Origin: Leptospira chreensis
GTDB lineage: Bacteria > Spirochaetota > Leptospiria > Leptospirales > Leptospiraceae
Direction of reading: 5' to 3'
Length of the DNA stretch: 64,000 nucleotides
Assembly (NCBI RefSeq): GCF_016919165.1
Contig: NZ_JAFFPS010000071.1
Location: 124,001 to 188,000 of the forward strand
A program made the translations under genes and the position numbers. The notes below the pieces were generated by a model that had not been told where the DNA came from, searched no databases, and saw only the letters and a list, made by a program, of their open reading frames with translations. Shown here piece by piece: positions 36,160 through 44,623 of the stretch. Every line of letters starts with the position of its first letter. Within the stretch, counting starts at the first letter, position 1.

Positions 36160-37836
36160 CTAAACGTCCGCATAAATTGCCGCATTCAATAGTCTGGAAA
36201 TATTATCCAAGTTACGAGAAATATCTCTGTAAAGAAGGGCTGGCATCAAATTGTCTTTTTTCTGATACTTTTTCTTCTTCACTTTAGAATCATTCTTTTT
36301 CACGGAACGAATCATTTGGAAACGATACTCACGACTTTGGCTACGAATCTGTGGGTTACCCAGGATATCAAAAGTTTCACTTTGTTCCAAGTTCACAAGT
36401 AGGATGTCGTAATGGTGTTTGAGTAAATCCATTTGGTCTTTTACAGAATTAGCAAAAGATTTATCCAAGGAAACTTTTTGACGGTGCGACTTTCTCATCT
36501 TTCTTGCAATCGATGCAAAGTTATCACCCATCTCTTCCACAGCTTTGACTCTTTCCATAATTCCCAAAACATCTTTCGCATAGTTACCAGTAATACCGGT
36601 CTCTTGGATTTGGTTTAGGTAGGTAAGGACTTCAGAGCGAACTTGATCCAACTCTTCTTCTTTTTTCAATACCTGTAGGACACGAGTGGCATCGTAAGGT
36701 TGTAATAAGATTTGTTCTGTCAAACGAAGGAAGTCGTATGTATCACGAATGATTTTTTTCGTGAACTCAACCAGCTCCACCATAGCAAGTTCTGTGGTTT
36801 TGACTGCCCCAGCTTGTAAAAGTCGAATGGAATCTTTGTCTTTTCCTGTTTTAGAAGCAAGTCCATCCACAATAGCACTCACCACTTTGGTGATTGTATT
36901 CACAAACCAAATGAGAATGAGAGTGTTTGTGATGTTAAACATCGTGTGGAAAAGAGAGATATGGAATCTTGTAGATTCTTTATCTGTGAGTGGATCCCCA
37001 GGAATCAAATCATCCACAATTCCTGTGAAAAATTTGAAGAACAGTAAGGCCCATACCACCCCGAACACATTGAATAGTGTGTGGGCGAGAGCTGCCTTTT
37101 TGGCATTTCGATTCCCCGGAATGGCAGCAAGGTTTGCCGTAATCGTAGTTCCAATGTTTTCACCAAGGATCATACCATAAGCGGCATCAATCGGTATATA
37201 ACCGGAGAAGGCTAGTGTGATGGTGATGGTTGTGGAAGCAGAAGAAGATTGGATGACAATGGTTAACAAGGCTCCAATCAAAACGAATAACAATATGGTG
37301 TTGAATCCCATATTTGTGTATTGCTGCAAAAATAGAAAACTATCTGGATCCTTTGCACTATCGGGAACAGATGATTTTAAATAATCCAAACCCAAAAACA
37401 AAAATCCAAAACCAATTAGGAAACTTCCCCAACCAGACCTACTTTCTTTTCTTGAGAAATTTAAGATCACACCTGCGGCAACTGCTGGTAAGGCGAATGA
37501 TGCAATGTTGAACTTAAAACCTAAAAAAGATACAATCCATGCAGTGATGGTGGTTCCAATATTGGCCCCCATGATGACACCGATGGCTTGGGCGAGTGAA
37601 ATTAAACCAGCATTTACAAATCCAACCACAAGAACGGTGGTGGCCGAGCTGGATTGTATTGTAGATGTAATAAAAAGTCCGCTAAAAACAGCAGACACTC
37701 TATTTCTCGTCATAGACGAAAGAAAGGAACGAAGCCTATCTCCCGCCACGCGTTGTAAGGACTCACTTAGTAATTTCATCCCATAGATGAAAATCCCGAG
37801 TCCGCCTAAAACCTGAATGAGTAGTGACCAATTCAT
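36160..37836 (-). CDS. Na/Pi cotransporter family protein with PhoU-like domain
   Basis: A 558-residue PNaS-family transporter. The two hallmark repeats are T-I-Q-S-S-S-A-T-T (near residue 60) and V-I-Q-S-S-S-A-S-T-T (near residue 195), within eight to nine membrane helices. The C-terminal third (~340-540) is a helical PhoU-like cytoplasmic domain. It probably takes up phosphate with sodium, or regulates phosphate flux. It converges with the phosphatase gene (stops eight bases apart) and diverges from the FKBP gene. Confidence 0.9.
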   Translation of the reverse strand: MNWSLLIQVLGGLGIFIYGMKLLSESLQRVAGDRLRSFLSSMTRNRVSAVFSGLFITSTIQSSSATTVLVVGFVNAGLISLAQAIGVIMGANIGTTITAWIVSFLGFKFNIASFALPAVAAGVILNFSRKESRSGWGSFLIGFGFLFLGLDYLKSSVPDSAKDPDSFLFLQQYTNMGFNTILLFVLIGALLTIVIQSSSASTTITITLAFSGYIPIDAAYGMILGENIGTTITANLAAIPGNRNAKKAALAHTLFNVFGVVWALLFFKFFTGIVDDLIPGDPLTDKESTRFHISLFHTMFNITNTLILIWFVNTITKVVSAIVDGLASKTGKDKDSIRLLQAGAVKTTELAMVELVEFTKKIIRDTYDFLRLTEQILLQPYDATRVLQVLKKEEELDQVRSEVLTYLNQIQETGITGNYAKDVLGIMERVKAVEEMGDNFASIARKMRKSHRQKVSLDKSFANSVKDQMDLLKHHYDILLVNLEQSETFDILGNPQIRSQSREYRFQMIRSVKKNDSKVKKKKYQKKDNLMPALLYRDISRNLDNISRLLNAAIYADV

Positions 37837-37935
37837 AGATGTAATATTTCCAAGGTTTAATTTCTTTGATTACAATTTGGTACCAACCTTTTATTCGGTT
37901 GCAGTATTTTTTTCCGTTGGTACTTTGTAACCAAT

Positions 37936-38421
37936 ATGTCAAAAACCATCAGCAAAGGAATGGTTGTAGGATTTTCCTATCACCTAAAGAACGCCCAGGG
38001 AGAAACTCTGGACCAATCAGACGAACCGTTATTATACCTCCACGGCTGGCAAAATATCATTCCCGGTTTGGAAAAAGAACTAGAAGGATTAGTGAACGGA
38101 GATTCTAAAAATGTAACTGTACCACCTGAAGATGGTTATGGGACATATAACGAAGCTCTGATTTTTCAAGTTCCCAAAACGGAACTTCCGGAAGAAGCCG
38201 AGTTAGAAGTGGGAATGGAATTTCAAACGGACACTCCCGAAGGTAGAATGGTTCTATACCTGCAAGAAGTTCGGGACACCGAGGTCATTCTGAACGGCAA
38301 TCACCCGTTAGCTGGAGAAACTCTCCACTTTGCGGTGACAATTAAGTCCATTCGCGAAGCCACAGAAGAAGAATTACAACATGGTCACGTGCACGGTCCA
38401 GGCGGACACCACCACCACTAA
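37936..38421 (+). CDS. SlyD-like FKBP peptidyl-prolyl isomerase with His-rich tail
   Basis: A 161-residue FKBP-type isomerase with the SlyD arrangement: FKBP core with an inserted chaperone flap (~70-125). Visible motifs are Y-L-H-G-W-Q-N-I-I-P-G-L-E early and A-V-T-I-K-S-I-R-E-A late. The C-terminus is His-rich (H-G-H-V-H-G-P-G-G-H-H-H-H), as in SlyD, where the tail binds Ni and other metals. Cytoplasmic. It probably aids protein folding and perhaps metal delivery. Confidence 0.88.
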   Translation: MSKTISKGMVVGFSYHLKNAQGETLDQSDEPLLYLHGWQNIIPGLEKELEGLVNGDSKNVTVPPEDGYGTYNEALIFQVPKTELPEEAELEVGMEFQTDTPEGRMVLYLQEVRDTEVILNGNHPLAGETLHFAVTIKSIREATEEELQHGHVHGPGGHHHH

Positions 38422-38678
38422 AGTTTTCTTTTTTCGATATTTTCCCTCTGGGTCTTCTTTCAGATTGCTTTTTTTAGAAAGGGTAATTAGACTGACAGAA
38501 GATTCAGAGTATTGTTGATTTTCACCGCCGAAGTAGTCCTTTCAAGCTTGCACGCTGGTAGCTTTCCCAAGTTTTTCCCTGCATTTTTCTGGAGTTCTTA
38601 CCCAAAATCCCTTCCCAGGGTCCCGACGATTGTAAATCTAGAATTCCCGAGTCAACTTTAACAAACAGGACAAAAACT
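38422..38678. other. 257 bp region, probable long leader of the RRM gene
   Basis: Between the FKBP stop and the RRM start. I find no gene. The last part is T- and C-rich, with CAGGAC before the ATG at 38679. Long 5' leaders are common before RNA-binding and cold-responsive genes, but I cannot place a promoter or a definite structure. Confidence 0.4.
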
Positions 38679-38942
38679 ATGTCAGTAAACATTTATGTTG
38701 GCAACCTTTCTTACGATATGACTGAAGGTAAACTCAGTGAACTTTTTGGAGCTCACGGAGCAGTAACTTCTGCAAAAATCATCACTGACCAGTATTCTGG
38801 CCGTTCTAAAGGTTTCGGATTCATCGAAATGAAAGATGGAAAAGAAGCTGATAACGCAATTAAAGAACTTAACGGAAAGAACATTCTTAACCGTGAGATG
38901 AAAGTAAACATCGCAAAACCTAAAACTAACAACTGGAGATAA
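38679..38942 (+). CDS. RRM-type RNA-binding protein
   Basis: An 87-residue single RNA-recognition motif. RNP2 is I-Y-V-G-N-L at residues 5-10 and RNP1 is S-K-G-F-G-F-I-E-M at about 43-51, both with the aromatic residues needed to stack on RNA. The protein ends in a short basic tail. Such stand-alone RRM proteins occur in cyanobacteria and spirochaetes, often in cold response or RNA localisation; the role here is unknown. A strong terminator follows directly, so it is a single-gene unit. Confidence 0.93.
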   Translation: MSVNIYVGNLSYDMTEGKLSELFGAHGAVTSAKIITDQYSGRSKGFGFIEMKDGKEADNAIKELNGKNILNREMKVNIAKPKTNNWR

Positions 38943-38955
38943 TCTAGTTTGTCAT

Positions 38956-38997
38956 AAATCCGTCGCTTAACTTCGGTTTCAGCGACGGATTTTTTTT
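38956..38997 (+). terminator. Rho-independent terminator of the RRM gene
   Basis: A perfect 12-base stem, AAATCCGTCGCT / AGCGACGGATTT, with a 13-base loop containing CTTCGG, followed by T to 38997. It begins 14 bases after the RRM stop. Confidence 0.9.
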
Positions 38998-39077
38998 GCC
39001 TTTTTAGTTTTTCCATTCCTAGCCAAATCACTTCTAGTGATTTACAGATAAATTTCAATCTAACCCAACCTCTAAAA

Positions 39078-39530
39078 CTACAAAACCACCTTGTATTTTG
39101 CTTTCATTTTCTCTATCTGTTCCTCTGGGATTTGGTGTACATTCTTTCCGCCATGTCGGTTTTCGACAGTGACCACAAAAAATAAATATCCAAATTCTTT
39201 CGCTAAACGTTCGTAAGGTTCTAATTCCCAATCCAAAGTAAAGGTATTGTCTACAATGACAAAAGGGACTCCCTCTTCGAGAGCCTGTTTTGTTTTTGAT
39301 TCGCATTCTCTATAGGCTAAATGGTTTTTTTTATAATCAAAAATATAATCACCCGATTCATTTTCAAAATAGGAATCAATGGAGAAGACCGGTGCACCGT
39401 TCGATAGAGAAATCGTTTTTGCTAAGGTAGTTTTTCCAGAACCGGGTATCCCTCTTAAGGCAAGGAGTGTTTTTTGTGAATCGATAGAGATTGGATTGGT
39501 TTCAGGGCCTTGCGAGTTCTTTGGTTCCAT
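39078..39530 (-). CDS. P-loop kinase-like ATPase (AAA_33/polynucleotide-kinase-like)
   Basis: A 150-residue nucleotide-binding protein. Walker A is G-I-P-G-S-G-K-T (residues 27-34). A later F-V-I-V-D-N-T-F segment fits the Walker B strand and catalytic acid of polynucleotide/adenylylate kinase-like enzymes, and E-N-R-H-G-G-K-N is a lid-like Arg segment as in N4BP2-type proteins. Target (nucleic acid, protein or small molecule) is unknown. Cytoplasmic. Confidence 0.8.
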   Translation of the reverse strand: MEPKNSQGPETNPISIDSQKTLLALRGIPGSGKTTLAKTISLSNGAPVFSIDSYFENESGDYIFDYKKNHLAYRECESKTKQALEEGVPFVIVDNTFTLDWELEPYERLAKEFGYLFFVVTVENRHGGKNVHQIPEEQIEKMKAKYKVVL

Positions 39531-39627
39531 TTTCCAAACCCTAATTCTTTTTCCTCACCTGGGAAGAGAAAAATCTCGCAAGGAATGGTTCCTTATGAAA
39601 GAATAGAGCAGAAACAAGGAGATCGTT

Positions 39628-39999
39628 GTGTCATACGAAGCTTATAAACTCATCCATATTTTCGGAATGTATCTGTTATTCTTATCCCTTGGAGGAATCA
39701 CACTCTACACCATCAACGGTGGAAAAAAATCGGAAAACAAATTCAAAACTGTGGCTGCGATCACTCATGGTCTGGCCCTCGTCCTCATCATCGTTGCCGG
39801 ATTTGGACTCATGAAATTTCGCGGGATCTCTCATTCCGCTCTACCAGTTTGGGTGATTTTAAAAATCGTCATCTGGCTTGCGTTTGGTGGACTTCTTGCG
39901 ATGGCATCCAAAAAAGAAAAATTTGCTAAAATCCTTTGGTTTGTTTTTCCTCTTTTGGGTCTTTTTGCAGCCTATCTCGCTTTCTACCAACCGTTCTAG
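39628..39999 (+). CDS. small four-helix membrane protein
   Basis: A 123-residue protein with four membrane helices (~8-26, ~42-60, ~72-90, ~98-117). The start is GTG 39628 with AAGGAG eight bases upstream, a strong site. A His lies in helix 1 (L-I-H-I-F-G) and another in helix 2 (A-I-T-H-G-L), which could be haem ligands as in SirB or CopD-like families, but I cannot prove it. No close neighbours on the same strand. Confidence 0.75.
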   Translation: MSYEAYKLIHIFGMYLLFLSLGGITLYTINGGKKSENKFKTVAAITHGLALVLIIVAGFGLMKFRGISHSALPVWVILKIVIWLAFGGLLAMASKKEKFAKILWFVFPLLGLFAAYLAFYQPF

Positions 40000-40017
40000 T
40001 TTTTTAGTGAATACAAT

Positions 40018-40043
40018 CCTCCCGTAGATTCTGAAACGGGAGG
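40018..40043. other. hairpin after the membrane protein gene
   Basis: CCTCCCGT (40018-40025) pairs with ACGGGAGG (40036-40043) around a ten-base loop. It lies 18 bases after the stop at 39999. There is no T-run, so it may be a 3' stabilising hairpin or Rho-assisted end rather than a classic terminator. Confidence 0.4.
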
Positions 40044-40145
40044 CTGTCGACATTTTCCTTCCTAGCTTTTTCTTTTTCGTTTCCCAAATGTAAGGCCAGT
40101 CTACATAAAGAAGACAATTGATTTCAATTGTTTCTAGGGGGGATT

Positions 40146-41537
40146 ATGAAAACAAGAATCGAAACCGATTCTATGGGTGAAATTGCAGTGGACGCTTCTC
40201 GTTATTGGGGTGCACAAACCGAACGATCTCTCCACCACTTCCACATTGGTACGGACCGATTCCCAAGGGAAATGATTCGTGCTCTAGGGATCTTAAAAAA
40301 ATCAGCAGCACTGACCAACAAGGAATTAGAAATCCTCTCTGCAGCAAAAACAGAACTCATTGTGAAGGCGGCTGAAGAAGTTATTGTTGGAACTTTGGAT
40401 GATCACTTCCCTCTTGCGATATGGCAAACCGGATCCGGAACCCAAACCAATATGAATGTGAATGAAGTCATATCCAACAGAGCCATTGAAATGGCCGGTG
40501 GTGTTCTCGGTTCTAAAAAACCCATCCATCCCAATGATGATGTCAACAAAGCCCAAAGTTCCAATGATACCTTTCCCACTGCCATGCACATTGCCTGTGC
40601 CGAAAGTTTGGTGCATAAATTAATTCCCGCCTTACAAACGCTTCATGACACTTTAGATCAAAAAACAAAAACTTTTGCAAACATCATAAAAATCGGTCGT
40701 ACGCATTTGCAAGATGCCACCCCACTCACACTGGGTCAGGAATTTTCTGGGTATGTACAACAACTTAAATATTCAATCGAAAGAGTCGAACGAGCGTTAC
40801 CTTCTGTATACCGATTGGCACTGGGTGGAACCGCTGTCGGAACGGGGCTCAACACACATCCCGAATTTGCAGTAAAGGCCGCAGAAGCGATTGCCAAAGA
40901 AACAAAACTCCCCTTTGTCACTGCGGAAAACAAATTTGAAGCGCTCGCCGCACATGATTCTCTTGTGGAAGTGAGTGGAATTTTGAAAACCATCGCTTGT
41001 TCTCTGATGAAGATCGCAAACGATATTCGCTGGTTGGCTTCGGGACCAAGGTGTGGAATTGGAGAGATTTCCATTCCTGAAAATGAACCAGGCTCTTCCA
41101 TTATGCCGGGGAAAGTCAATCCCACACAATCCGAAGCCATGACGATGGTGGCCGCGCAAGTGATTGGAAATGATGTGGCAGTCAATGTAGGTGGATCTTC
41201 TGGAAACTTTGAGCTGAATGTATTCAAACCCCTGATTATCTTTAATGTTCTAAATTCCATACGATTGTTAGCTGATGCGACACTTTCGTTTGAAGAACAT
41301 TGTGCACGCGGAATTGAACCAAATCTGGAAACCATAGACCACAACCTGAAAAATTCACTGATGCTTGTGACTGCTCTCAACCCATACATTGGGTATGATA
41401 ACGCTGCAAAAATTGCAAAAACGGCCCACAAACAAAATTCCACCTTGAAAGAAGCAGGGATTCAATTGGGACTACTCACGGCAGAGCAGTTTGACCAGTG
41501 GGTGAAACCAGAAGAAATGGTTTCATCTAAAGAATAA
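40146..41537 (+). CDS. fumC: class II fumarate hydratase
   Basis: A 463-residue fumarase interconverting fumarate and L-malate in the TCA cycle. The start is ATG 40146 with AGGGGGGA just upstream. The signature [11 protein letters not shown] is near residue 315, the catalytic His lies in [10 protein letters not shown], and S-G-T-Q-T-N-M-N is present. Class II enzymes are metal-free and oxygen-stable. A class I Fe-S fumarase is encoded at 46.1-47.7 kb. It is ended by a strong hairpin at 41605. Confidence 0.95.
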   Translation: MKTRIETDSMGEIAVDASRYWGAQTERSLHHFHIGTDRFPREMIRALGILKKSAALTNKELEILSAAKTELIVKAAEEVIVGTLDDHFPLAIWQTGSGTQTNMNVNEVISNRAIEMAGGVLGSKKPIHPNDDVNKAQSSNDTFPTAMHIACAESLVHKLIPALQTLHDTLDQKTKTFANIIKIGRTHLQDATPLTLGQEFSGYVQQLKYSIERVERALPSVYRLALGGTAVGTGLNTHPEFAVKAAEAIAKETKLPFVTAENKFEALAAHDSLVEVSGILKTIACSLMKIANDIRWLASGPRCGIGEISIPENEPGSSIMPGKVNPTQSEAMTMVAAQVIGNDVAVNVGGSSGNFELNVFKPLIIFNVLNSIRLLADATLSFEEHCARGIEPNLETIDHNLKNSLMLVTALNPYIGYDNAAKIAKTAHKQNSTLKEAGIQLGLLTAEQFDQWVKPEEMVSSKE

Positions 41538-41604
41538 CATAATTTTCATAAAAATAAGGATAAACACATATTAACATATATACATCAGAATATTCTAATT
41601 ATAA

Positions 41605-41651
41605 AACATTATATCGATTAATATTTCATCGATATAATGTTTGACTTTTTT
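41605..41651 (+). terminator. Rho-independent terminator of fumC
   Basis: A perfect 14-base stem, AACATTATATCGAT / ATCGATATAATGTT (41605-41618 / 41628-41641), with a nine-base loop, followed by TGACTTTTTT. It separates fumC from the riboswitch-controlled antiporter. Confidence 0.85.
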
Positions 41652-41670
41652 GTAAAATATTTTTTATTTG

Positions 41671-41786
41671 CCTTTGTCTAGCTCATATAGAGACGGGGGA
41701 CCCAAAATTTGGGGCGTACCGCAATTGCGGAGGATATCTCTCAATCCTAGCCCGACAGCTAACCTCGGAGACTTTGAGGGAAGGTA
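41671..41786 (+). promoter_or_regulatory. c-di-AMP riboswitch (ydaO/yuaA type)
   Basis: The conserved blocks of the ydaO aptamer occur in order: GGGGGACCC (~41695-41703), GGGGCGTACCG (41711-41721), and CCCGACAGCTAACCTCGGAG (41751-41770). The hairpins between them are also present: CCGC-AATT-GCGG (41719-41730) and AGGAT / ATCCT (41731-41735 / 41744-41748). A closing helix may form between GTCT (41676-41679) and AGAC (41769-41772). The order and spacing match the Thermoanaerobacter c-di-AMP aptamer as I recall it. The gene downstream is a cation:proton antiporter, a usual target of c-di-AMP. Exact borders are approximate. Confidence 0.88.
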
Positions 41787-41820
41787 ACACCTTCCACAAA
41801 CTATTTTTGTAAGGAAGGTG
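41779..41820 (+). promoter_or_regulatory. expression platform with competing hairpins over the ribosome binding site
   Basis: GGAAGGT occurs twice, at 41779-41785 (just after the aptamer) and at 41813-41819 (the Shine-Dalgarno region). CACCTTCC at 41788-41795 can pair with either copy, forming a short upstream hairpin or hiding the ribosome site over eight base pairs. This looks like translational control; there is no T-run here for termination. Which state binds ligand cannot be told from the sequence. Confidence 0.7.
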
Positions 41821-41824
41821 GCTC

Positions 41825-43864
41825 ATGAAGTCCTCACTATTCTATACCCTGGCGGTAGCGTTTTTTTTCAGCGCACTCGCTTTCGTTTTTTACCTCGGCA
41901 AGTTACAGTTTCCAGAGAGTCACGGCTTAAACCCTTTGAGCCTGGAAATCAACTTTTCTCACTTTTTAGTTGGTTTCTTTGCCCACCTAAAGTCTCCCTT
42001 CGGACGATTGTTACTTCAAATCCTACTGATTCTCGTTACGTGTAAAATTTTCTCTTTTTTATTTTCGTTAATCCGTATTCCAAGCGTGATCGGAGAAATC
42101 ACTGGAGGTTTGGTGTTAGGCCCTTCTTTACTGGGTATGTTTGCACCAGAATTTTCTGAAATGATATTCCCAGCATCTTCCATGGGTTCTTTGAAATTAC
42201 TCAGCCAAGTAGGTTTGATTTTTTTCATGTTCCTTATCGGACTTGAAACGGATTGGAAAAATCTACATGGAAGCCTACATACTGCTGTCGTCATTAGTCA
42301 TGTATCGATTATGTTTCCATTTTTATTGGGTGTGATTACTTCCTTATACTTATTTGAAACATTAGCACCAAAAAAAGTTTCATTTCTATCATTCAGTCTT
42401 TTCCTCGGCATCTCTATGTCGATCACCGCATTTCCGGTGCTCGCACGAATCATTCAGGAAAAAAAGTTGAATACAGAAAGGTCGGGAGTTCTCGCAATCA
42501 CTTGTGCCGCTGCAGATGATGTGACTGCATGGTTGATTTTGGCTTTGATTTTAGGACTTACCTCTTCCGACTCAATGTCTGGAGTTTTACTCTGTTTTTT
42601 TGGAGTGGTTCTTTTTCTCTATTTCGCCTTCAAATATGTAAGGACAAGATTTGCGAGTAGTCTTTCGAAATTAGAAAATATAGATTTTCTTCCCAATTAC
42701 ATAGTATTTTTCCTTTTTATTTGGCTCACTTTCTCGTCCTTATTCACTGAATCGATGGGAATTCACTCATTGTTTGGAGCATTTATCGCTGGTTCTACGA
42801 TACCAGCAAACCATAAAATTAGAAAAATCATAATTAACAAATTCCAGGATGTAAGTGTAATCTTTCTTCTTCCTTTATTTTTTGCATACTCAGGTCTAAA
42901 AACACAGATAGGGCTTTTATCCGATCCAAATTTATTTTTGATTTGTTTATTGATTCTTTTTGTCGCCATTTTAGGAAAGTTAGGTGGCAGTACCATTTCA
43001 GCAAGGTTTCTAGGCGAATCTTGGAAAGATTCTCTCATCATCGGTATTCTTATGAATACACGAGGTTTGATGGAACTCATTGTTTTGAACATCGGATTAG
43101 AAATGGGAATCATCGGGCCGGAGTTATTCACCATTATGGTCATTATGGCATTGGTTACGACTGCTATGAGCGGCCCGGCCATCAATTTGGTTCAGAAATT
43201 TTTTAAAAAGAAGAATACTCCTGATCCAACCCCTACTTTAGAAAATTCGGAACAAGGTGTTAGTTCAAAAATTTTAATCGCTTTTGCAAGACCACAAACG
43301 GGAATTGATTTGGTAAAACTTTGTTATAAAATTTTTCCAAACGCAAAATTCAGAACCTTCCATGTAAATCAAAACTATAATTTCGATATCGAACAATCAC
43401 AGTATGAAATGTCCATACTCTTCGAAAACATAAAGTTTATTTCTGCGAATGAAGGAATTCCTGTCGACTTTCAATTTTCTTCTTCAGAAAACTTTGAAAC
43501 TGCTTTATGGGAACAGTTAAACGAATACAAACCAGATATTTTAATATTAGGATCACCTAATGTAGAATCTTGGAAAGAGATTTATAAAGGCACAATTAAA
43601 AAGATTATTAAATCTTCATCCTGTTCAGTAGCAGTATTCATAAACAAAGGAATAGGATCGCTAAATAGGGTTTTTGTAAAATCAGATTCCGAAGATGCCG
43701 TTTCCATCATCAATGGTTTGGGAGGAGATCCAAGTCTATTTCGATCCTGGAAAGATGGAGACCATTTTGATCCAAACCATCATATATTTGTTAAAGATTG
43801 GACAGAGAAAGACTTCGAGTTTATGAAAAAGAACTATTTGATCTTGGGCAGAAAACGAACTTAA
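41825..43864 (+). CDS. CPA2-type cation:proton antiporter with C-terminal USP-like domain
   Basis: A 679-residue transporter. After an N-terminal helix it has about twelve to thirteen membrane helices (~55-455) of the Na+/H+ or K+/H+ exchanger fold, with the ion-binding A-A-D-D-V-T-A-W near residue 235 and 'GEITGGLVLGPSLLG' near 95. Residues ~475-670 look like a universal-stress-protein (nucleotide-binding) domain, with L-I-L-G-S-P-N-V near residue 580. Under c-di-AMP riboswitch control it likely handles K+ or Na+ and osmotic or pH balance. The ATG follows AAGGAAGGTG, the site overlapped by the riboswitch platform. Confidence 0.9.
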   Translation: MKSSLFYTLAVAFFFSALAFVFYLGKLQFPESHGLNPLSLEINFSHFLVGFFAHLKSPFGRLLLQILLILVTCKIFSFLFSLIRIPSVIGEITGGLVLGPSLLGMFAPEFSEMIFPASSMGSLKLLSQVGLIFFMFLIGLETDWKNLHGSLHTAVVISHVSIMFPFLLGVITSLYLFETLAPKKVSFLSFSLFLGISMSITAFPVLARIIQEKKLNTERSGVLAITCAAADDVTAWLILALILGLTSSDSMSGVLLCFFGVVLFLYFAFKYVRTRFASSLSKLENIDFLPNYIVFFLFIWLTFSSLFTESMGIHSLFGAFIAGSTIPANHKIRKIIINKFQDVSVIFLLPLFFAYSGLKTQIGLLSDPNLFLICLLILFVAILGKLGGSTISARFLGESWKDSLIIGILMNTRGLMELIVLNIGLEMGIIGPELFTIMVIMALVTTAMSGPAINLVQKFFKKKNTPDPTPTLENSEQGVSSKILIAFARPQTGIDLVKLCYKIFPNAKFRTFHVNQNYNFDIEQSQYEMSILFENIKFISANEGIPVDFQFSSSENFETALWEQLNEYKPDILILGSPNVESWKEIYKGTIKKIIKSSSCSVAVFINKGIGSLNRVFVKSDSEDAVSIINGLGGDPSLFRSWKDGDHFDPNHHIFVKDWTEKDFEFMKKNYLILGRKRT

Positions 43865-43989
43865 AGTTTTTTAGATTTTTTCAAGTATGTCTTAGTTTTC
43901 TTAAGCGAAATCTAAGGCATACGGCCCAAGGGAATTAATCAATTCCAATCACTTGTTAGTTGACCTGTCCATCCAAGAACATTCTCCAT

Positions 43990-44400
43990 TCAGTTTTGTT
44001 TACTTGGCAAAGTTTTGATCGTATTTCGAATCCGATCCCAATAGTTTTGGCGCCAACCTTCTTCTACTTCTGGAATCAATGCCTTCGGAACACCGCGGTG
44101 TGTTAAAATTAACTCCGTCCCACCTTCCGTGGTTTCTTTGAATGTAAACGTAGCCATGGAAAAAATGCCTTCTGGAAAATCATTTCTTCTCCATGCTTGC
44201 ACAATTCGTTTCAAAGGTGCAAGATCTACAATGATACCAGATACCTTTCCCGACATGGTGGAAAAGTTACCACCGATGTGTTTACTGATCATAGCAGTTT
44301 CCCCTGTGAGGGCAGTGACTTTCTTCGAATCTGCGATAAACTCGTAGATTGTCTTTGGAGAAGCCTTGAATTTTACTTTTTGTTGAATCGTTTTACACAT
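43990..44400 (-). CDS. SRPBCC-family (AHSA1-like) protein
   Basis: A 136-residue START/Bet v1-fold protein. It opens with 'QKVKFKASPKTIYEFIADSKK', the usual first strand and helix, has a long middle sheet ending in 'TEGGTELILTHRGVP', and closes with the long C-terminal helix 'EEGWRQNYWDRIRNTIK'. Family members bind hydrophobic ligands or act as Hsp90-activator-like domains. Function unknown. Two ORFs of this fold occur in the window (also 48961-49395), and they are not closely alike. Confidence 0.78.
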   Translation of the reverse strand: MCKTIQQKVKFKASPKTIYEFIADSKKVTALTGETAMISKHIGGNFSTMSGKVSGIIVDLAPLKRIVQAWRRNDFPEGIFSMATFTFKETTEGGTELILTHRGVPKALIPEVEEGWRQNYWDRIRNTIKTLPSKQN

Positions 44401-44623
44401 CTTGAATTACCTTCTAAGAAGTTCAAATTCCCACTCTGCATTTTCATTACAGTTATATTGGTATTTGATGCAACTAAAACAGTTGATTCAATGAAATCAA
44501 TTTTCAATTAACTATTAGGAAAAAATCATTTCCTTTCTCAAAAATTTGGAATAGGAAATCCCGAGATTTAACCATTTGAAATTTATTGACAGACGAAAAA
44601 TGGACTGATAATGTCGATTTGTC

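Noticed and set aside
43886..43921. Hairpin TATGTCTTAG / CTAAGGCATA after the antiporter gene
   Set aside because: The stem is fair (one G-T pair) but the loop is 16 bases and there is no T-run on either strand, so I do not call a terminator.
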